DNA of 64,000 nt, from NCBI RefSeq assembly GCF_000213175.1, contig NW_009799100.1, positions 62,001 through 126,000 on the forward strand. The letters run 5' to 3'. Each line of letters begins with the position of its first letter. The stretch's first letter is position 1. The position numbers and the translations under genes were made by a program. This DNA comes from Neurospora tetrasperma FGSC 2508 (lineage: Eukaryota > Ascomycota > Sordariomycetes > Sordariales > Sordariaceae). Positions 1 through 10,221 of the stretch are shown in pieces. The notes under the pieces were generated by a model that searched no databases, was not told the origin of the DNA, and was given only the letters and a program-made list of their open reading frames with translations.

Positions 1-1331
1 ACGCACACAACTATATCGTCTGGGCGGACAAGATTGATGGGGAATGGTCCGATCCGGTATACGTCAACAGCTCTGGTTTCGACCCGAGTCTGTTCCATGA
101 CCCGGATAGCGGCAAGAAGTACTTTGTGAATATGCTGTGGGATCACAGGCGGAGGCCGCTTCTGTTTGCAGGGATTGCGGTCCAAGAGTGGGATGCTAAG
201 ACGAAGAAACTCGTCGGAGAAAGGAAGAACGTTTACCAGGGCACGGAGCTGGCACTGGCCGAGGCACCCCATGTGTATAAACGTAATGGATGGTATTACT
301 TGCTGATTGCGGAGGGCGGGACTGGGTATGAGCATGCTTGTACGCTGGCGAGGAGCAAGAATATCTGGGGACCGTATGAGACGCATCCGGAGAAGCACGT
401 GTTGACGAGTAAGGACCATCCGAGAGCCGTGCTGCAGAGGGCCGGACATGGCGACATCGTGGAGACGGAGGATGGGAGAACATATTTGGTTCATTTGACG
501 GGACGGCCGACGACGCAGCTCAGGAGGTGTGTGTTGGGACGTGAGACGGCAATCCAGGAGTGTTATTGGAAGGACGATTGGCTGTATGTCAAGAATGGAC
601 CGGTGCCAAGCCTCTGGGTGGACTTGCTGGGGGAGAGGGATGAGAGCAAGTACTGGGAGGAGAAGAGGTATACCTTCAAGGATGGGTTGCACAAGGATTT
701 CCAGTGGCTGAGAACGCCGGAAACGGAGCGCATCTTCAACGTCAAGGACGACAAGTTGACGGTGATCGGTCGGGAAGCCATTGGCAGTTGGTTCGAGCAG
801 GCATTAGTGGCCAGGAGACAGGAGCACTTCAGCTACGATGCCGAGACCGTCATCGACTTTTCCCCGACCGACGAGAGGCAGTTTGCTGGTTTGACTGCGT
901 ACTACTGCCGGTACAACTTCTTCTACTTGACCGTCACAGCTCACTCTGATGGCCAGCGAGAGTTGCTCATCATGTCGTCCGAAGCGTCATGGCCGATTGG
1001 AAACCTCAACACCCCATACGTTCCATACGTCCAGATCCCGAACGAGGGTAAGGTGAAGCTTGCTTTGACGATCCGGGGCAATCAGTTGCAGTTCTATTAT
1101 GCGGTATTGGGCAGCGGTGATGAAGAGCCGAAGAAGATTGGACCCGTGTTTGATGCCAGCATTGTTTCGGATGAGTGTGGTGGACATCAGCAGCATGGCA
1201 GCTTTACGGGTGCCTTTGTCGGGGTGGCTGCCTCTGACCTGAACGGACTGGCGGCGGAGGCCAAGTTTGACTATTTGCTGTACAAGCCCGTGAAGAACCA
1301 GCAGGATGCCTATGTTAGAGACAATGAATAA
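1..1331 (+). CDS. gh43-5: GH43 beta-xylosidase, 5' end outside window
   Basis: Glycoside hydrolase family 43 enzyme that should release xylose or arabinose from xylo-oligosaccharides. The frame is open from base 3, so the first ATG at 126 is internal and the N-terminus lies upstream. Visible blade motifs are GFDPSLFHD (the Asp that modulates the general acid), then AEGGTGYEHACTLARS, where the Glu fits the general acid and the His is the usual conserved one. The C-terminal ~200 residues (from FKDGLHKDFQWLRTP) are the beta-sandwich DUF1349/GH43_C2 domain that accompanies fungal GH43 xylosidases. No intron is needed in the visible part. The gene converges on the YhhN gene. The symbol rests on memory of N. 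crassa NCU09652 and is tentative; the family call is firm. Confidence 0.88.
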   Translation, partial: AHNYIVWADKIDGEWSDPVYVNSSGFDPSLFHDPDSGKKYFVNMLWDHRRRPLLFAGIAVQEWDAKTKKLVGERKNVYQGTELALAEAPHVYKRNGWYYLLIAEGGTGYEHACTLARSKNIWGPYETHPEKHVLTSKDHPRAVLQRAGHGDIVETEDGRTYLVHLTGRPTTQLRRCVLGRETAIQECYWKDDWLYVKNGPVPSLWVDLLGERDESKYWEEKRYTFKDGLHKDFQWLRTPETERIFNVKDDKLTVIGREAIGSWFEQALVARRQEHFSYDAETVIDFSPTDERQFAGLTAYYCRYNFFYLTVTAHSDGQRELLIMSSEASWPIGNLNTPYVPYVQIPNEGKVKLALTIRGNQLQFYYAVLGSGDEEPKKIGPVFDASIVSDECGGHQQHGSFTGAFVGVAASDLNGLAAEAKFDYLLYKPVKNQQDAYVRDNE

Positions 1332-1704
1332 GTCCAAAGGATGGAGGGAGAAAATATGGATGCGAAGAGTTAGCCTTGAATGATGTTAATTTCCAGGACA
1401 ATAATTATTCGGGTAGAGAGCTGCCTCCTGCTAAATCCGTGAAGTTGACTTGGCTGTTTCGCTCTGTTGTGCCGAAGCTGAGGTCCTGGCATCCTCCTTA
1501 TAGGATCCGAGAAAAGTTTACCGACTGTCGATGGTGTCATCCACTAGCCCCTTTCCTAGCGGCCAAGTGTCGAAGACCGGCACTAGAGGCTTAAGCCAGA
1601 CTTTGGCTTGCAAACGAAAGCCGGGTTGGAACTCGCTGTCCACCAGGAGCGTGACCGCCCTGTCCTCCACGCCTTCGGATGCTACACTGGACACCGGACA
1701 TGCC
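1332..1704. other. Convergent 3' spacer
   Basis: This stretch lies between two converging genes and should hold both 3' UTRs. No ORF with recognisable protein character and no repeat was seen. Confidence 0.6.
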
Positions 1705-2382
1705 CTACCACGCCGGCTCGACAAATCTCAGCGTAATCAACGCCTGCCCTCCATAGTACAGTACCCAAACGGCTCTCTGCATCCAGTCCCTATACCCTTC
1801 TGTCTCAAGCACCAAGAACTTGTCCGCCGCAAGGATCGAATCCGACGCCGTGAACATGGTGGCCCCCACAATCACCCTTCCATTCTCCAATGTGAGCGCT
1901 GTCAGGGCCATCACACAAATGGTAAGCGAGTACACCAACACCGGTACTCTCAGCGCATTGCCAACCTTGGGCATCAACGTGGCGATCATGACGGGGACCA
2001 AAACCGCCAATCCACCAGCCATTGCGGTGCGCCATCCCCCCTCTAATAGACCTTGAAAACCAGCAGCATGTTGTTGCTGCAGGAACAACAAGATGTAAAG
2101 GACATGAGCAACCATGAAGCTGGACAGACCACAAAGGAAGGCTAGGTCGCCATCCCAAGCAAGGAAGGCATCGCCGAGGGCGCTGAGGGCTAGAGCGCCA
2201 GTAAGGAATTGGGGGCCGCCGAGAAGGTGAGAGAGGTAGGAGAGCAAGGCGGTGGAAGAGGTCTTGACGAGCGTGCGCGAGTACGAGGGGCTGGATCGGA
2301 CTTGAAAGAGGTAGAGGACGGCGGAGGCGAAGGAGACGGCTAGGACGGTTTTGTCCAGAGATGCGTCTGTATCGGACGACAT
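1705..2382 (-). CDS. YhhN/TMEM86-family membrane protein (lysoplasmalogenase-like)
   Basis: A 225-residue intronless protein made almost entirely of hydrophobic helices. It carries the YhhN family signature in the middle: ALGDAFLAW, then FLCGLSSFMVAHVLYILLF, and later VLVYSLTICVMALTAL and a C-terminal GATMFTASDSILAADKF followed by YYGGQALITL. Animal TMEM86 members hydrolyse the vinyl-ether bond of lysoplasmalogen. Fungi are generally not thought to make plasmalogens, so the substrate in this organism is unclear. Length and helix layout match the family. It is transcribed towards the GH43 gene and away from the MFS gene, with about 1.6 kb of upstream DNA. Confidence 0.85.
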   Translation of the reverse strand: MSSDTDASLDKTVLAVSFASAVLYLFQVRSSPSYSRTLVKTSSTALLSYLSHLLGGPQFLTGALALSALGDAFLAWDGDLAFLCGLSSFMVAHVLYILLFLQQQHAAGFQGLLEGGWRTAMAGGLAVLVPVMIATLMPKVGNALRVPVLVYSLTICVMALTALTLENGRVIVGATMFTASDSILAADKFLVLETEGYRDWMQRAVWVLYYGGQALITLRFVEPAW

Positions 2383-3978
2383 GGTGGTAACGGCGTTGTC
2401 AGGGAGCAGGCATACCTATGAGGGGTAGGAGTTGGATTGGATTCGTGTGTGGACTTGAAGTGTTCGATCTGATAACCGCGATTGGTGACTGTTTACTTTG
2501 GCATCGTTGTCTTCATCGGGGACATTGCGGGGTATGTTTTGTTCCTTTTTCTTTCTTCTTTCTCGTCCGAGGTTGACGATTCGTCCCACGTGAAAATTCC
2601 AAACCTTGGGCTGGACATGGTCTTCGGCATGGAGTCCCTGGTCTCGGCTACACAAGTCAGCAAAGTGGATGAACATGGCGTGGGGAGGTTGGGGAATTGG
2701 GGGATACGTGGGATACGTGGGATAGATACGTGGGGGGAACACTGGGGGTCGTGGGGAGGGCGACCATGTGCACCCACCCCCCACTGAGCAACCACACTGG
2801 ACGTTGTGATGGTGACCATGGTGTTGTGATTATTCCACGCTCCATACCTCTACCCTTCCTTGTTGTGCTTCCTAGTTTCCCCCGCGAACCGGTACTAGCC
2901 ACCTTCCCCGCAATCCATCTCGTTTCTATCGGGCCTTTCTACGTCGCGTCGATTTATCGAGTTGGCTGCGGGATGGGAACTTGTTTAGACTGCGGGGTAC
3001 CCCATCATCCCCAGACTCGTTGTTCACGGTGGGCTGGATTCGCGTGGTTGGTTGGGATCAAGGGGAGTCGGTCCAACGGGGGTCACGGGTGGTCTAGCTG
3101 CGGAAAATACCTATTGAAATGGAAACGGGTATATACGCGATGGACATAAAGCCAATATAAGGTACATTGTCAATGTGGTCAATTATCGGTCCGTTCGTGA
3201 TGTCGCCATTCGCCAATGAAGTTTGGTTGATGCTTCAGTGATTGATGTTGCAGGAAGGAAGACGGCAGCTTGAAGGGAAGTGGAAGTTGGAAAAGACGCC
3301 GCTTTGGCCTGCCCCATTTGGTTGCCCGCATTATACCGTGTCGGCAGCGGCAATCAGCGGCACTGCAGTACTGCGCATACAGGTGATGACGGTGCTGTAA
3401 ATGCAGCGCAATGATGTCCTCCCACCTCAGGAAACATCATCGTGGAGTGTACCCCCATCTTGCTTCCAAATGGCCATCACTCATCACTCGCCCGTCATGT
3501 TCCCGTCCCGCCGTGACATCTATGATGGCACAACCCCGATCGCCATGTTCGTCCGACGATGCCTCCTATTATCTAGAACTAGAGCTAGCTGCTGTTGATC
3601 CTAGGCCAAGAGAGACCGCCATATCCTGCCCGTCGCCTTGATTGGGTTTCCCTCGTGGAGCATCCCCATTCTTCCCCATCTTCCGCGATCCATGATCCAT
3701 GGTCGGCGACCGGCGCTGATCCCCAGTTTCCCCAGTCTCCCCAGACCTTTAGTACCAGAACGGAATACGGCCCAGCATTAGCGTACATCATGGTGGACTT
3801 TCCCCGTGCCTCGATGGGAACATAAAGAGGAGCCGGTCCAGCCCTTCGTGTTCCCACCTGGGTTCACTCCGTCCTTCATCCCCAGACAGGAAGGTAGCCG
3901 GCCATCTACCTCCTAGTTGATCACACCCTACCCGATTCGCTTCGACCTTAGGTTGTCAGTCCAGTCAATTGTGCAACC
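2383..3978. other. Divergent intergenic region (YhhN and MFS promoters)
   Basis: It separates the divergent YhhN (-) and MFS (+) genes. It includes a short direct repeat of GGGATACGT around 2700-2722, a CACGTG at about 2587, and CTGCAGTACTGC at about 3364. Several overlapping ORFs on both strands have low-complexity, frame-independent composition and are not credible genes. Confidence 0.55.
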
Positions 3979-5638
3979 ATGGCAGACGGCGAAGTCGGCG
4001 TCCTCGCCCACAAGGCTTCGGGCGACCTCGAAGACATAGAAGACGGGCCCCAGGTGACCGAGACCGAGAACCAGCGCGTCACTCTAACAGAGGAAGATGT
4101 AAGGCTTTCTTGCATCCATCCGACCACTCCTCCAACCCAAAGAAAACCCCTACTAACATGCCCTGCCATTCATCCAGAACCGCCGCATCCTCCGCAAAAC
4201 AGACCTGACCATTCTCCCCATCCTCGCTTGGGTCTACTTCCTCCAAATCCTCGACAAGACCGTGCTCGGCTACGGAGCCATCTTCGGCCTGCGCGAAGAC
4301 GCCCACCTCCAAGGCAACCAGTACAGTCTGATTGGGTCTATCGCCCCCATTGCCCAGCTTGCATGGCAGCCCTTTTCCTCGATTCTGATCATCAAGGTCC
4401 CGTACCGCATCCTGATGTCCGTCCTCGTCCTCGGCTGGGGCATCGCCCAATGTCTGACGCCCCTGTGCAAGACCTTTTCTGCCCTGCTGGCTGTGCGCTT
4501 CTTCTTGGGCCTGTTCGAGGCCGGTTGTTTGCCGCTGTTCTCCGTCATCACGGCGCATTGGTACCGGAGGAGCGAGCAGCCCGTCAGAGTGGCGGGGTGG
4601 TACGGCACCAATGGTCTGGCAACCATCTTTGCGGCGGCGCTGTCGTTTGGTTTGGCCAAGATCCATAGCCACGTGTTGGCGTCGTGGCAGATTATCTTTT
4701 TGTTCACGGGGCTGATGACGGTTGTTACGGTGCCCTTCATTTACTGGAAGCTGGATAATAACGTCCATTCGGCAAGGTTTTTGACTGCGGAGGAGAAGCT
4801 AAAGGCCATTGAGCGGTTGAGGGCCAACAACAACGGCACCAGCGATGGCGAGGCGCACAAGTTCAAGTGGGCCCAGGTTGGAGAGGTTTTCTTGGATATC
4901 AAGACATACCTCTTCATTGCCATGTCTTTGGCAAACAACCTCGGCGCACAGGTGGTCAACACCTTTGGTCCGTTGATTCTGAGCGGCCTAGGATTCGACA
5001 ACCACAAGACCACGCTGCTTAACATCCCCTTCGGCGCCGTCCAGTACGTTGTCATTCTCGGTGTCGCCTGGACGAGTGTGAAGTTGCGGTCGGGCAAGGG
5101 TTTTGCCCTCTTGATTATTCTCCTCCCCATCCTGGCAGGCATCTCTATGCTCTATGTCCTTCCCCGCGACAAGTCACACACTGCGCCCCTGCTGGTGGGC
5201 TACTACTTCCTCGCCTTCATCTTTGGCTGCAACACGCTGGTGGTCTCGTGGATCCTCGCCAACACTGCGGGATCGACCAAGAGCAGTATCATGATGTCGC
5301 TGTTCAACGCTGCTTCTTCGGCGGGCAACATTATTGGCCCCTTGTTGTTCGACACGGCCGATGCCCCTGCTTACACGCCCGGGCTAAAGGCCACGCTGGG
5401 AGTGTACAGCATGATGGCGGCGGTTGTGCTGCTGCAGCTGGGCAACTTGGTATTGCTGAACAAGATGCAAGAGAAGAAGCGCGTGGCGAATGGCAAACCG
5501 GCCAAGCTGCATGATTCTTCGATGGATAAGAAGTTCAATGCGGCGGGTGCCGCCCAAGCCCAAGAAGGCGACATTGGAAGTCGGGCGTTCTTGGACCTGA
5601 CGGATCGTCAGAACGACGAGTTCATTTATGTATATTAG
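3979..5638 (+). CDS. MFS transporter, allantoate permease (Dal5/ACS) family
   Basis: Two exons, 3979..4098 and 4178..5638, giving 526 residues. The 79-nt intron has donor GTAAGG, branch site TACTAAC and acceptor CCAG, and joins in phase 0 (TEED/NRRIL). Exon 2 starts with the family hallmark KTDLTILPILAWVYFLQILDKT before the first membrane helix. The second half carries ANTAGSTKSS and FNAASSAGNIIGPLLF, typical of Dal5-like anion:cation symporters that import allantoate, vitamins or other organic anions. About twelve hydrophobic segments are visible, with a cytoplasmic loop after helix 6 (EEKLKAIERLRANNNG). The substrate cannot be told from sequence. It converges on the PLC gene with only 67 bp between the stop codons. 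Confidence 0.9.
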
Positions 5639-5705
5639 TCTTTTTGGGCCCGCTTTCTCCCATTGTGCTTGCAACTGTATCAGTGGTAGCCGAAACGGCA
5701 TTTAA

Positions 5706-7586
5706 TCAGAGCTCATCCACTTCAAACTTGACCAGCAGTGTACATGCCGTCTCCCTCCCCTTTAGATCCAACATCCTCACGAACCGCCACTGCCCCTTGA
5801 CGCCCTCCACATACAACAGCCTAACGCTGGCCACACACAGCACCGGGTTGCTGGAGAAGGAATCATCGCTCTTGATGAACATCCTCAAGAAAACCAACTC
5901 ATCGTCTTCATACTCGTCCCACTCCAGCGTCTCATCCCACACCGGATCCGTCACCAGACTGTTCTCCTCCTCTTTACTTGCTGCCCCCGTCAACCCCCCA
6001 ATCAGCAGCGCACTAAGCTTATGCTTCCTAAACACGTCCGTCTTCTTCTTGGTCTGCTGCATCTCCCCAAACGGCACGCCCGGATGTAGCAGCGTGCAGG
6101 TAAGGTACGGTTTGAGTTCCTTATCCGTATCTCTGCCGCTTGGGATGGGAACATCCGACGCGCCCGCCACCACCAACCTCAATCGTTTTCTGCGTCTCGT
6201 CCTCGCCACTTGCTCCCGAAACTCTTTTTTCGCTAGTCCCACCATTGCCGCGTTGGACCGCAACCAAGAAGGTTTAAGCACGTACCCCCCTGTACCCGCG
6301 AACATGGCTTCGTTGATTTGCATGCTTGCGTCGAAGGTCTGCCAGTTTAAAGCACATACTTGTGCGCCTAAACCCCAGAAGGGCAAAGGTTTAAGGTTTT
6401 TAGAAGAGATGCGCGTGCCTTTGGGGAATACCCGCATCAAGTGGCGGGCGTTGTGCTTGGCTATGCTGGCGCCGTTGCCGGACGACAAGAGGGCGTTGAG
6501 GCCGGATTCAGATACGTTGATGAGGTGGTGGTGCGGGCCGTCTTTTGAAGGTAAGAGGTCCGAAGAGGTGAACCAGCTGTTGTCGGGCGGTTTGACGGAT
6601 TGGCCGTAGACGCCCAACTCGGCGAGGGAGGGGATGATGAGTTTGGCTTCGGGAGCATCTTTTTTGGCTTGTTTTCTTTGTTTCCTTTCTTTTTTCTCGG
6701 CTTCGTCTTCCAAGCTAGAATCGGAGGAGGAATCAGATGAGGCTTCGTTGATGAGATGATGCTCCACGATGACCACGATCTTGGACCCCAGGTCGCGAAG
6801 ACGAACATGTTGGTCTTGTTCAATGTGCGACTCGGTTTCTACCGGCTTATCCAACAAGTGCCTACCCCATACTTCCTTCATGATTCGCACCAGCGCCTCT
6901 TGCCCTTGAGCGCCGCAGTGGTTCTCGAGCGAAATCAACACGGGCGCACCGCCGCCGCCGCCGGATTCTTCCTCTTCCTCTACTACTTGCCGGATGATCT
7001 TGCATACTTCGCGGAAGGGGATGTTGGAGACCAGGGTGTATCCATGAGTGACTTTGGGTTCGTCCAGGTTGTCGGGGTTGTCCCAGACGTCGATCTCTAC
7101 GCATCTTGAGCCGGCTTGGAGGGTGTGTCGGTAGGGGTCGGTGGAGGATTCGCCAAAGAGTTGGTGTGCGCACAGGTAGGTGTTGTGACTCGAAGAAACA
7201 AAGTACTCCGGTAGGGGGTAGTCCCTGTTGATTACCTCGCGTGGAACGGCAATATGTGGCTTGGCAAGCAAGTCGGCGACGGTTTCGCCCGAACTCAAAA
7301 TATGGTTCCTGGCGATGAAGGACTGCAGAGCGGGGGAGACGCGGAGCTGCGGGCCGTGCTTGCATGTGAAATGGCCGCCGCCGGCGTGGGCGTCAAAAGG
7401 GATGATGTCGCCTGCTTCTTCATCGTCGATTGGTTGCGTGCGTCGACGGGAGCCGAGAGTGAGCCTGCTGCGGACCGAAGAGGTGAGGTCGGTGACGGTC
7501 CCGGTGACTTGCGGAGGGAGGTTCTCTTTGGCGAATTCGCCGAGGCCGGCGAGGGTGTGTTTGAGTTGGTCCATGTTAGGTACCAT
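5706..7586 (-). CDS. plc-3: Phosphoinositide-specific phospholipase C
   Basis: A 626-residue intronless PI-PLC that cleaves PIP2 to IP3 and diacylglycerol. The X domain starts near residue 110: YFVSSSHNTYL has the first catalytic His, RCVEIDVWD the acidic metal ligands, and THGYTLVSNIPF the second His. An acidic Ser-rich linker (SSDSSSDSSLEDEAEKKE) separates it from the Y domain, which has RVFPKGTRISSKN, FWGLGAQVCALNWQTFD, and GGYVLKPSWLR. The last ~130 residues (RLVVAGASDVP onward) fit a C2 domain. No PH domain or EF hands are visible, so it is shorter than animal PLC-delta, as is usual in filamentous fungi. The symbol is from memory of N. crassa NCU09655 and is tentative. A second ATG four codons downstream (MDQLKH) is a possible alternative start. 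Confidence 0.92.
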   Translation of the reverse strand: MVPNMDQLKHTLAGLGEFAKENLPPQVTGTVTDLTSSVRSRLTLGSRRRTQPIDDEEAGDIIPFDAHAGGGHFTCKHGPQLRVSPALQSFIARNHILSSGETVADLLAKPHIAVPREVINRDYPLPEYFVSSSHNTYLCAHQLFGESSTDPYRHTLQAGSRCVEIDVWDNPDNLDEPKVTHGYTLVSNIPFREVCKIIRQVVEEEEESGGGGGAPVLISLENHCGAQGQEALVRIMKEVWGRHLLDKPVETESHIEQDQHVRLRDLGSKIVVIVEHHLINEASSDSSSDSSLEDEAEKKERKQRKQAKKDAPEAKLIIPSLAELGVYGQSVKPPDNSWFTSSDLLPSKDGPHHHLINVSESGLNALLSSGNGASIAKHNARHLMRVFPKGTRISSKNLKPLPFWGLGAQVCALNWQTFDASMQINEAMFAGTGGYVLKPSWLRSNAAMVGLAKKEFREQVARTRRRKRLRLVVAGASDVPIPSGRDTDKELKPYLTCTLLHPGVPFGEMQQTKKKTDVFRKHKLSALLIGGLTGAASKEEENSLVTDPVWDETLEWDEYEDDELVFLRMFIKSDDSFSSNPVLCVASVRLLYVEGVKGQWRFVRMLDLKGRETACTLLVKFEVDEL

Positions 7587-8348
7587 CTGCCCTTCTAATA
7601 ACGAGTGAGAAAAGGGAACGAAGTGACTTGAAAGGGAAGGGAAAAGAGAACCTTTATGACCCCACGTGTTTGGTTCAATGTCGATGGGATGGATGGATGA
7701 CCCACGGGGATCAATGTCTAGTTGCAGTGGGTGTTGGACCCGCCTAAGATGGGCTGAAACGCGGGACCAGCAGCACTGGTGGGGTCAACGGGCTCGCGGC
7801 CGCTCGGCGCTAAGAGCCAAGCAGCCGGAACTGAGTAGCATCATGCCGGCGAGTCCGTGATCATCGTATTCAGCTTAATCCTTTAGAGAGCATGTGATGC
7901 TGTGGGATCTGGTTATGGGGGGCCTGACTGTGCCGTTTTACCCAGGCAGCCACCGTCCAATATTGACAAGGTGAGGTTGGATGGGATCACGGTCTGGGCG
8001 CCCAGAACATCACGTCTCGGCACGGCAAGTGGGTGTGTTGACAGGAACGTCGAAAAATGGCACATGACGATTGCAGGTTGATGTCAAGATAATACCGATA
8101 CTGTAGAGGTAAAATTGTCGTTCCTTTTTGTCTATCCTTTTCATCGTGTAACAGTTTCATCCAACGATCTTCCAGATGACATTCATCCATTGTCCAATCA
8201 AATCATCCAAACGCTTCAACCCTTTCGTTCGCAACAAGCCGTTGCCAACCATGAGTGGTCAAAGACATCACCAACATCAACACGCATTCCCGTCACAACC
8301 ACCTCCCCCTTCAGTGCTTCAGCCACAGATACACAAGAACCACACCAC
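7587..8348. other. PLC upstream region / ZIP 3' region
   Basis: Both neighbours are on the minus strand, so this holds the PLC promoter and the ZIP 3' UTR. A CACGTG lies at about 7664 and one TAGAGGTA copy at 8104-8111. No gene was seen. Confidence 0.55.
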
Positions 8349-10221
8349 CTAAGCCCAAGCCCCAACCAAACTCATGCCCACCGCCCCCGCAAACACCAAC
8401 ACACACGCCGCCGCTCTCCTCTTCCCTCTCAACGTCCTCCAACTCTCATCACTCAAAAAGTCCTCACTCAAAAGCTCCACCAGACTAGCAAAGACCAACA
8501 GTCCCGAACTGATAGCATTCATCGTTCCCACCAGAATCAGCCCCACCTCACTTTCAGGAGAATACAACCGATGCGTAGCCAACCCAATTGCCTGTCCGAT
8601 AGGGGTAGTGCACCCGTACGCCAAAGCCATGAACCACGGCTGCTTCGACCCCTCCGGCCACGTAATGCTCGCGATGCGTGATCCCAAAGCAAGACCTTCG
8701 AAAGTTTGATGGAAAGCAATGGCAATAAGCAAAACGACAAAATCCGTCCCTACGGAAACGGATAGGGCCATGCCGATAAAGACAGAATGGAAAAGAATGC
8801 CGCACTCGAGGAGGACGCATTGCATGGTTTCCTTGCGGCGCTTCATCTCGGCGGTCAGGTACATGTATCCATCATGAGGCAGCTGAGATTCGAGTTGTTG
8901 CGTGCTGGGGCTGGAGAGGGTCAGGTCGGATTGGAAGATTTCCTTGTTGAATTGGGGGGTAGTGGTGGTGGTGGTGGTGTCGAGGTAGTAGTCCTCGGAG
9001 GGCAGGGCAGGGAGGACGGCGTCCCGGTCGTGTGGGTCTTGACCTTGGCGGGAAACGTGGGAGAGCCGGCGGCCGATGGAGTGCGCGCGTCCGCGGAGGG
9101 CGCCCTTGGGTCGGGAGGGGAGGTTGTTGGTGGTGTCGTCAGGGGCGCGAGCGTTGCTGGGGAGACGAGAGAGCGGGTCGATTGATTCGTCGTTCGTATT
9201 GGACTGAGCGGGTGCACCCGAAATCTGTTCCTGTTCGTGAGGTCCGTGATGCACATGTCTTCCGGGGTGAAACACCATCTCGACAATCGTCACCATGAAA
9301 ATAGCAGCCAGCGCAATGGCTCCCGGCATGGCGGGGTACTGCTGCGTCCAAAAGCTGTCGAGACATTGGTTGCTGAGCGAGATGAAAGCGGTCGGCAAAA
9401 GATGCACAAACGCCGTGGCAATCAAGACTCCGGTACCAAAGTGGCGGACGGCAAAGAAGAACACGGGTGGGAGACGAATCATGGGAAAGCGGGTCATGAG
9501 GACGGGAAAAGCGCAGGCGAGGAAGGAGACGCCGAAAATGATGGCAAGGGCGGCACCGTGAAAGGCCGTGTTATAGAACTCCTCATCGGACACGCCGCCC
9601 TTGGGACAAGTTGATGCTCTTTTGAAGACCCGAGGGGTGACGGGTTCAGCGACGGCGGAGACATGGAGAGCTGCATCAACTTGAATTTGTCTATCGCTAC
9701 CGTGTTGTTGTCTTGTCATGATGGTGGACATGATCAACGAGGTAACGACGACGGAGAGAACCCAGGTGACCCACCCCGGGACCGCAGAAGCGGCACGGGC
9801 ATTACGGAGGAGTGGAGCCACGGAGGTCCGGGTTCGGCAGGCACGGTCTTCACCACCGGCTGCCGGGGATTTCTGCGGGGCGGGGTCTGTGTTTCCGTCA
9901 GTGTTAGTCATTCAAGTTACACTCGGAAAGGGTTAGGGACATTAACATACCAATAGACCGCCGCCCCGCAGAATTATTGTTCTTCTCCGGAGGAACTTGT
10001 GGTCTCCGGTCCGCATCATGCAGTCTTATGCCGCCGCCTGGATGATGATTCAGTGCGCAGACGCCGACCTCGCTGCCCTGGGATCCATGCCTGTGCGTCC
10101 GTGAATTGGCAATGCCATTGAGGTCCTGGCGGGTGGTCAAGTCGGCAGCCAAGCAATGGGGTTGCTGGTTCCAAAAGGGATGTTCGAGCTCGGCATCGTC
10201 ATTGCGAGAAGGGCAGTTCAT
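8349..10221 (-). CDS. ZIP-family zinc/iron transporter
   Basis: Two exons, 9951..10221 and 8349..9886, giving 602 residues. The 64-nt intron has donor GTATGT, branch CTAAC and acceptor ACAG and joins in phase 1 (RRSI/DPAPQ); an ATG inside the intron at 9911 extends the second exon's ORF and could mislead a gene finder. The N-terminus (MNCPSRNDDAELEHPFWN) is long and Cys/His-containing. The ZIP core follows: membrane helices from about residue 180, a His-rich loop HPGRHVHHGPHEQEQ near residue 300, a long variable loop, then LLECGILFHSVFIGMAL and IAIAFHQTFEGLALGSR, whose His and Glu residues are the intramembrane metal ligands. It should import Zn or Fe at the plasma membrane or move it between compartments. 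The N-terminal exon is inferred from splice sites and frame. Confidence 0.86.

Noticed and set aside
2416-3149. Several ORFs on both strands with GIRGIRG or YPTYPTYP repeats
   Set aside because: They are the same GGGATACGT direct repeat read in different frames.
3361-3376. CTGCAGTACTGC, part of the PstI palindrome known from Neurospora mitochondrial DNA
   Set aside because: Only part of the palindrome is present and there are no flanking G/C clusters or second copy; most likely chance.
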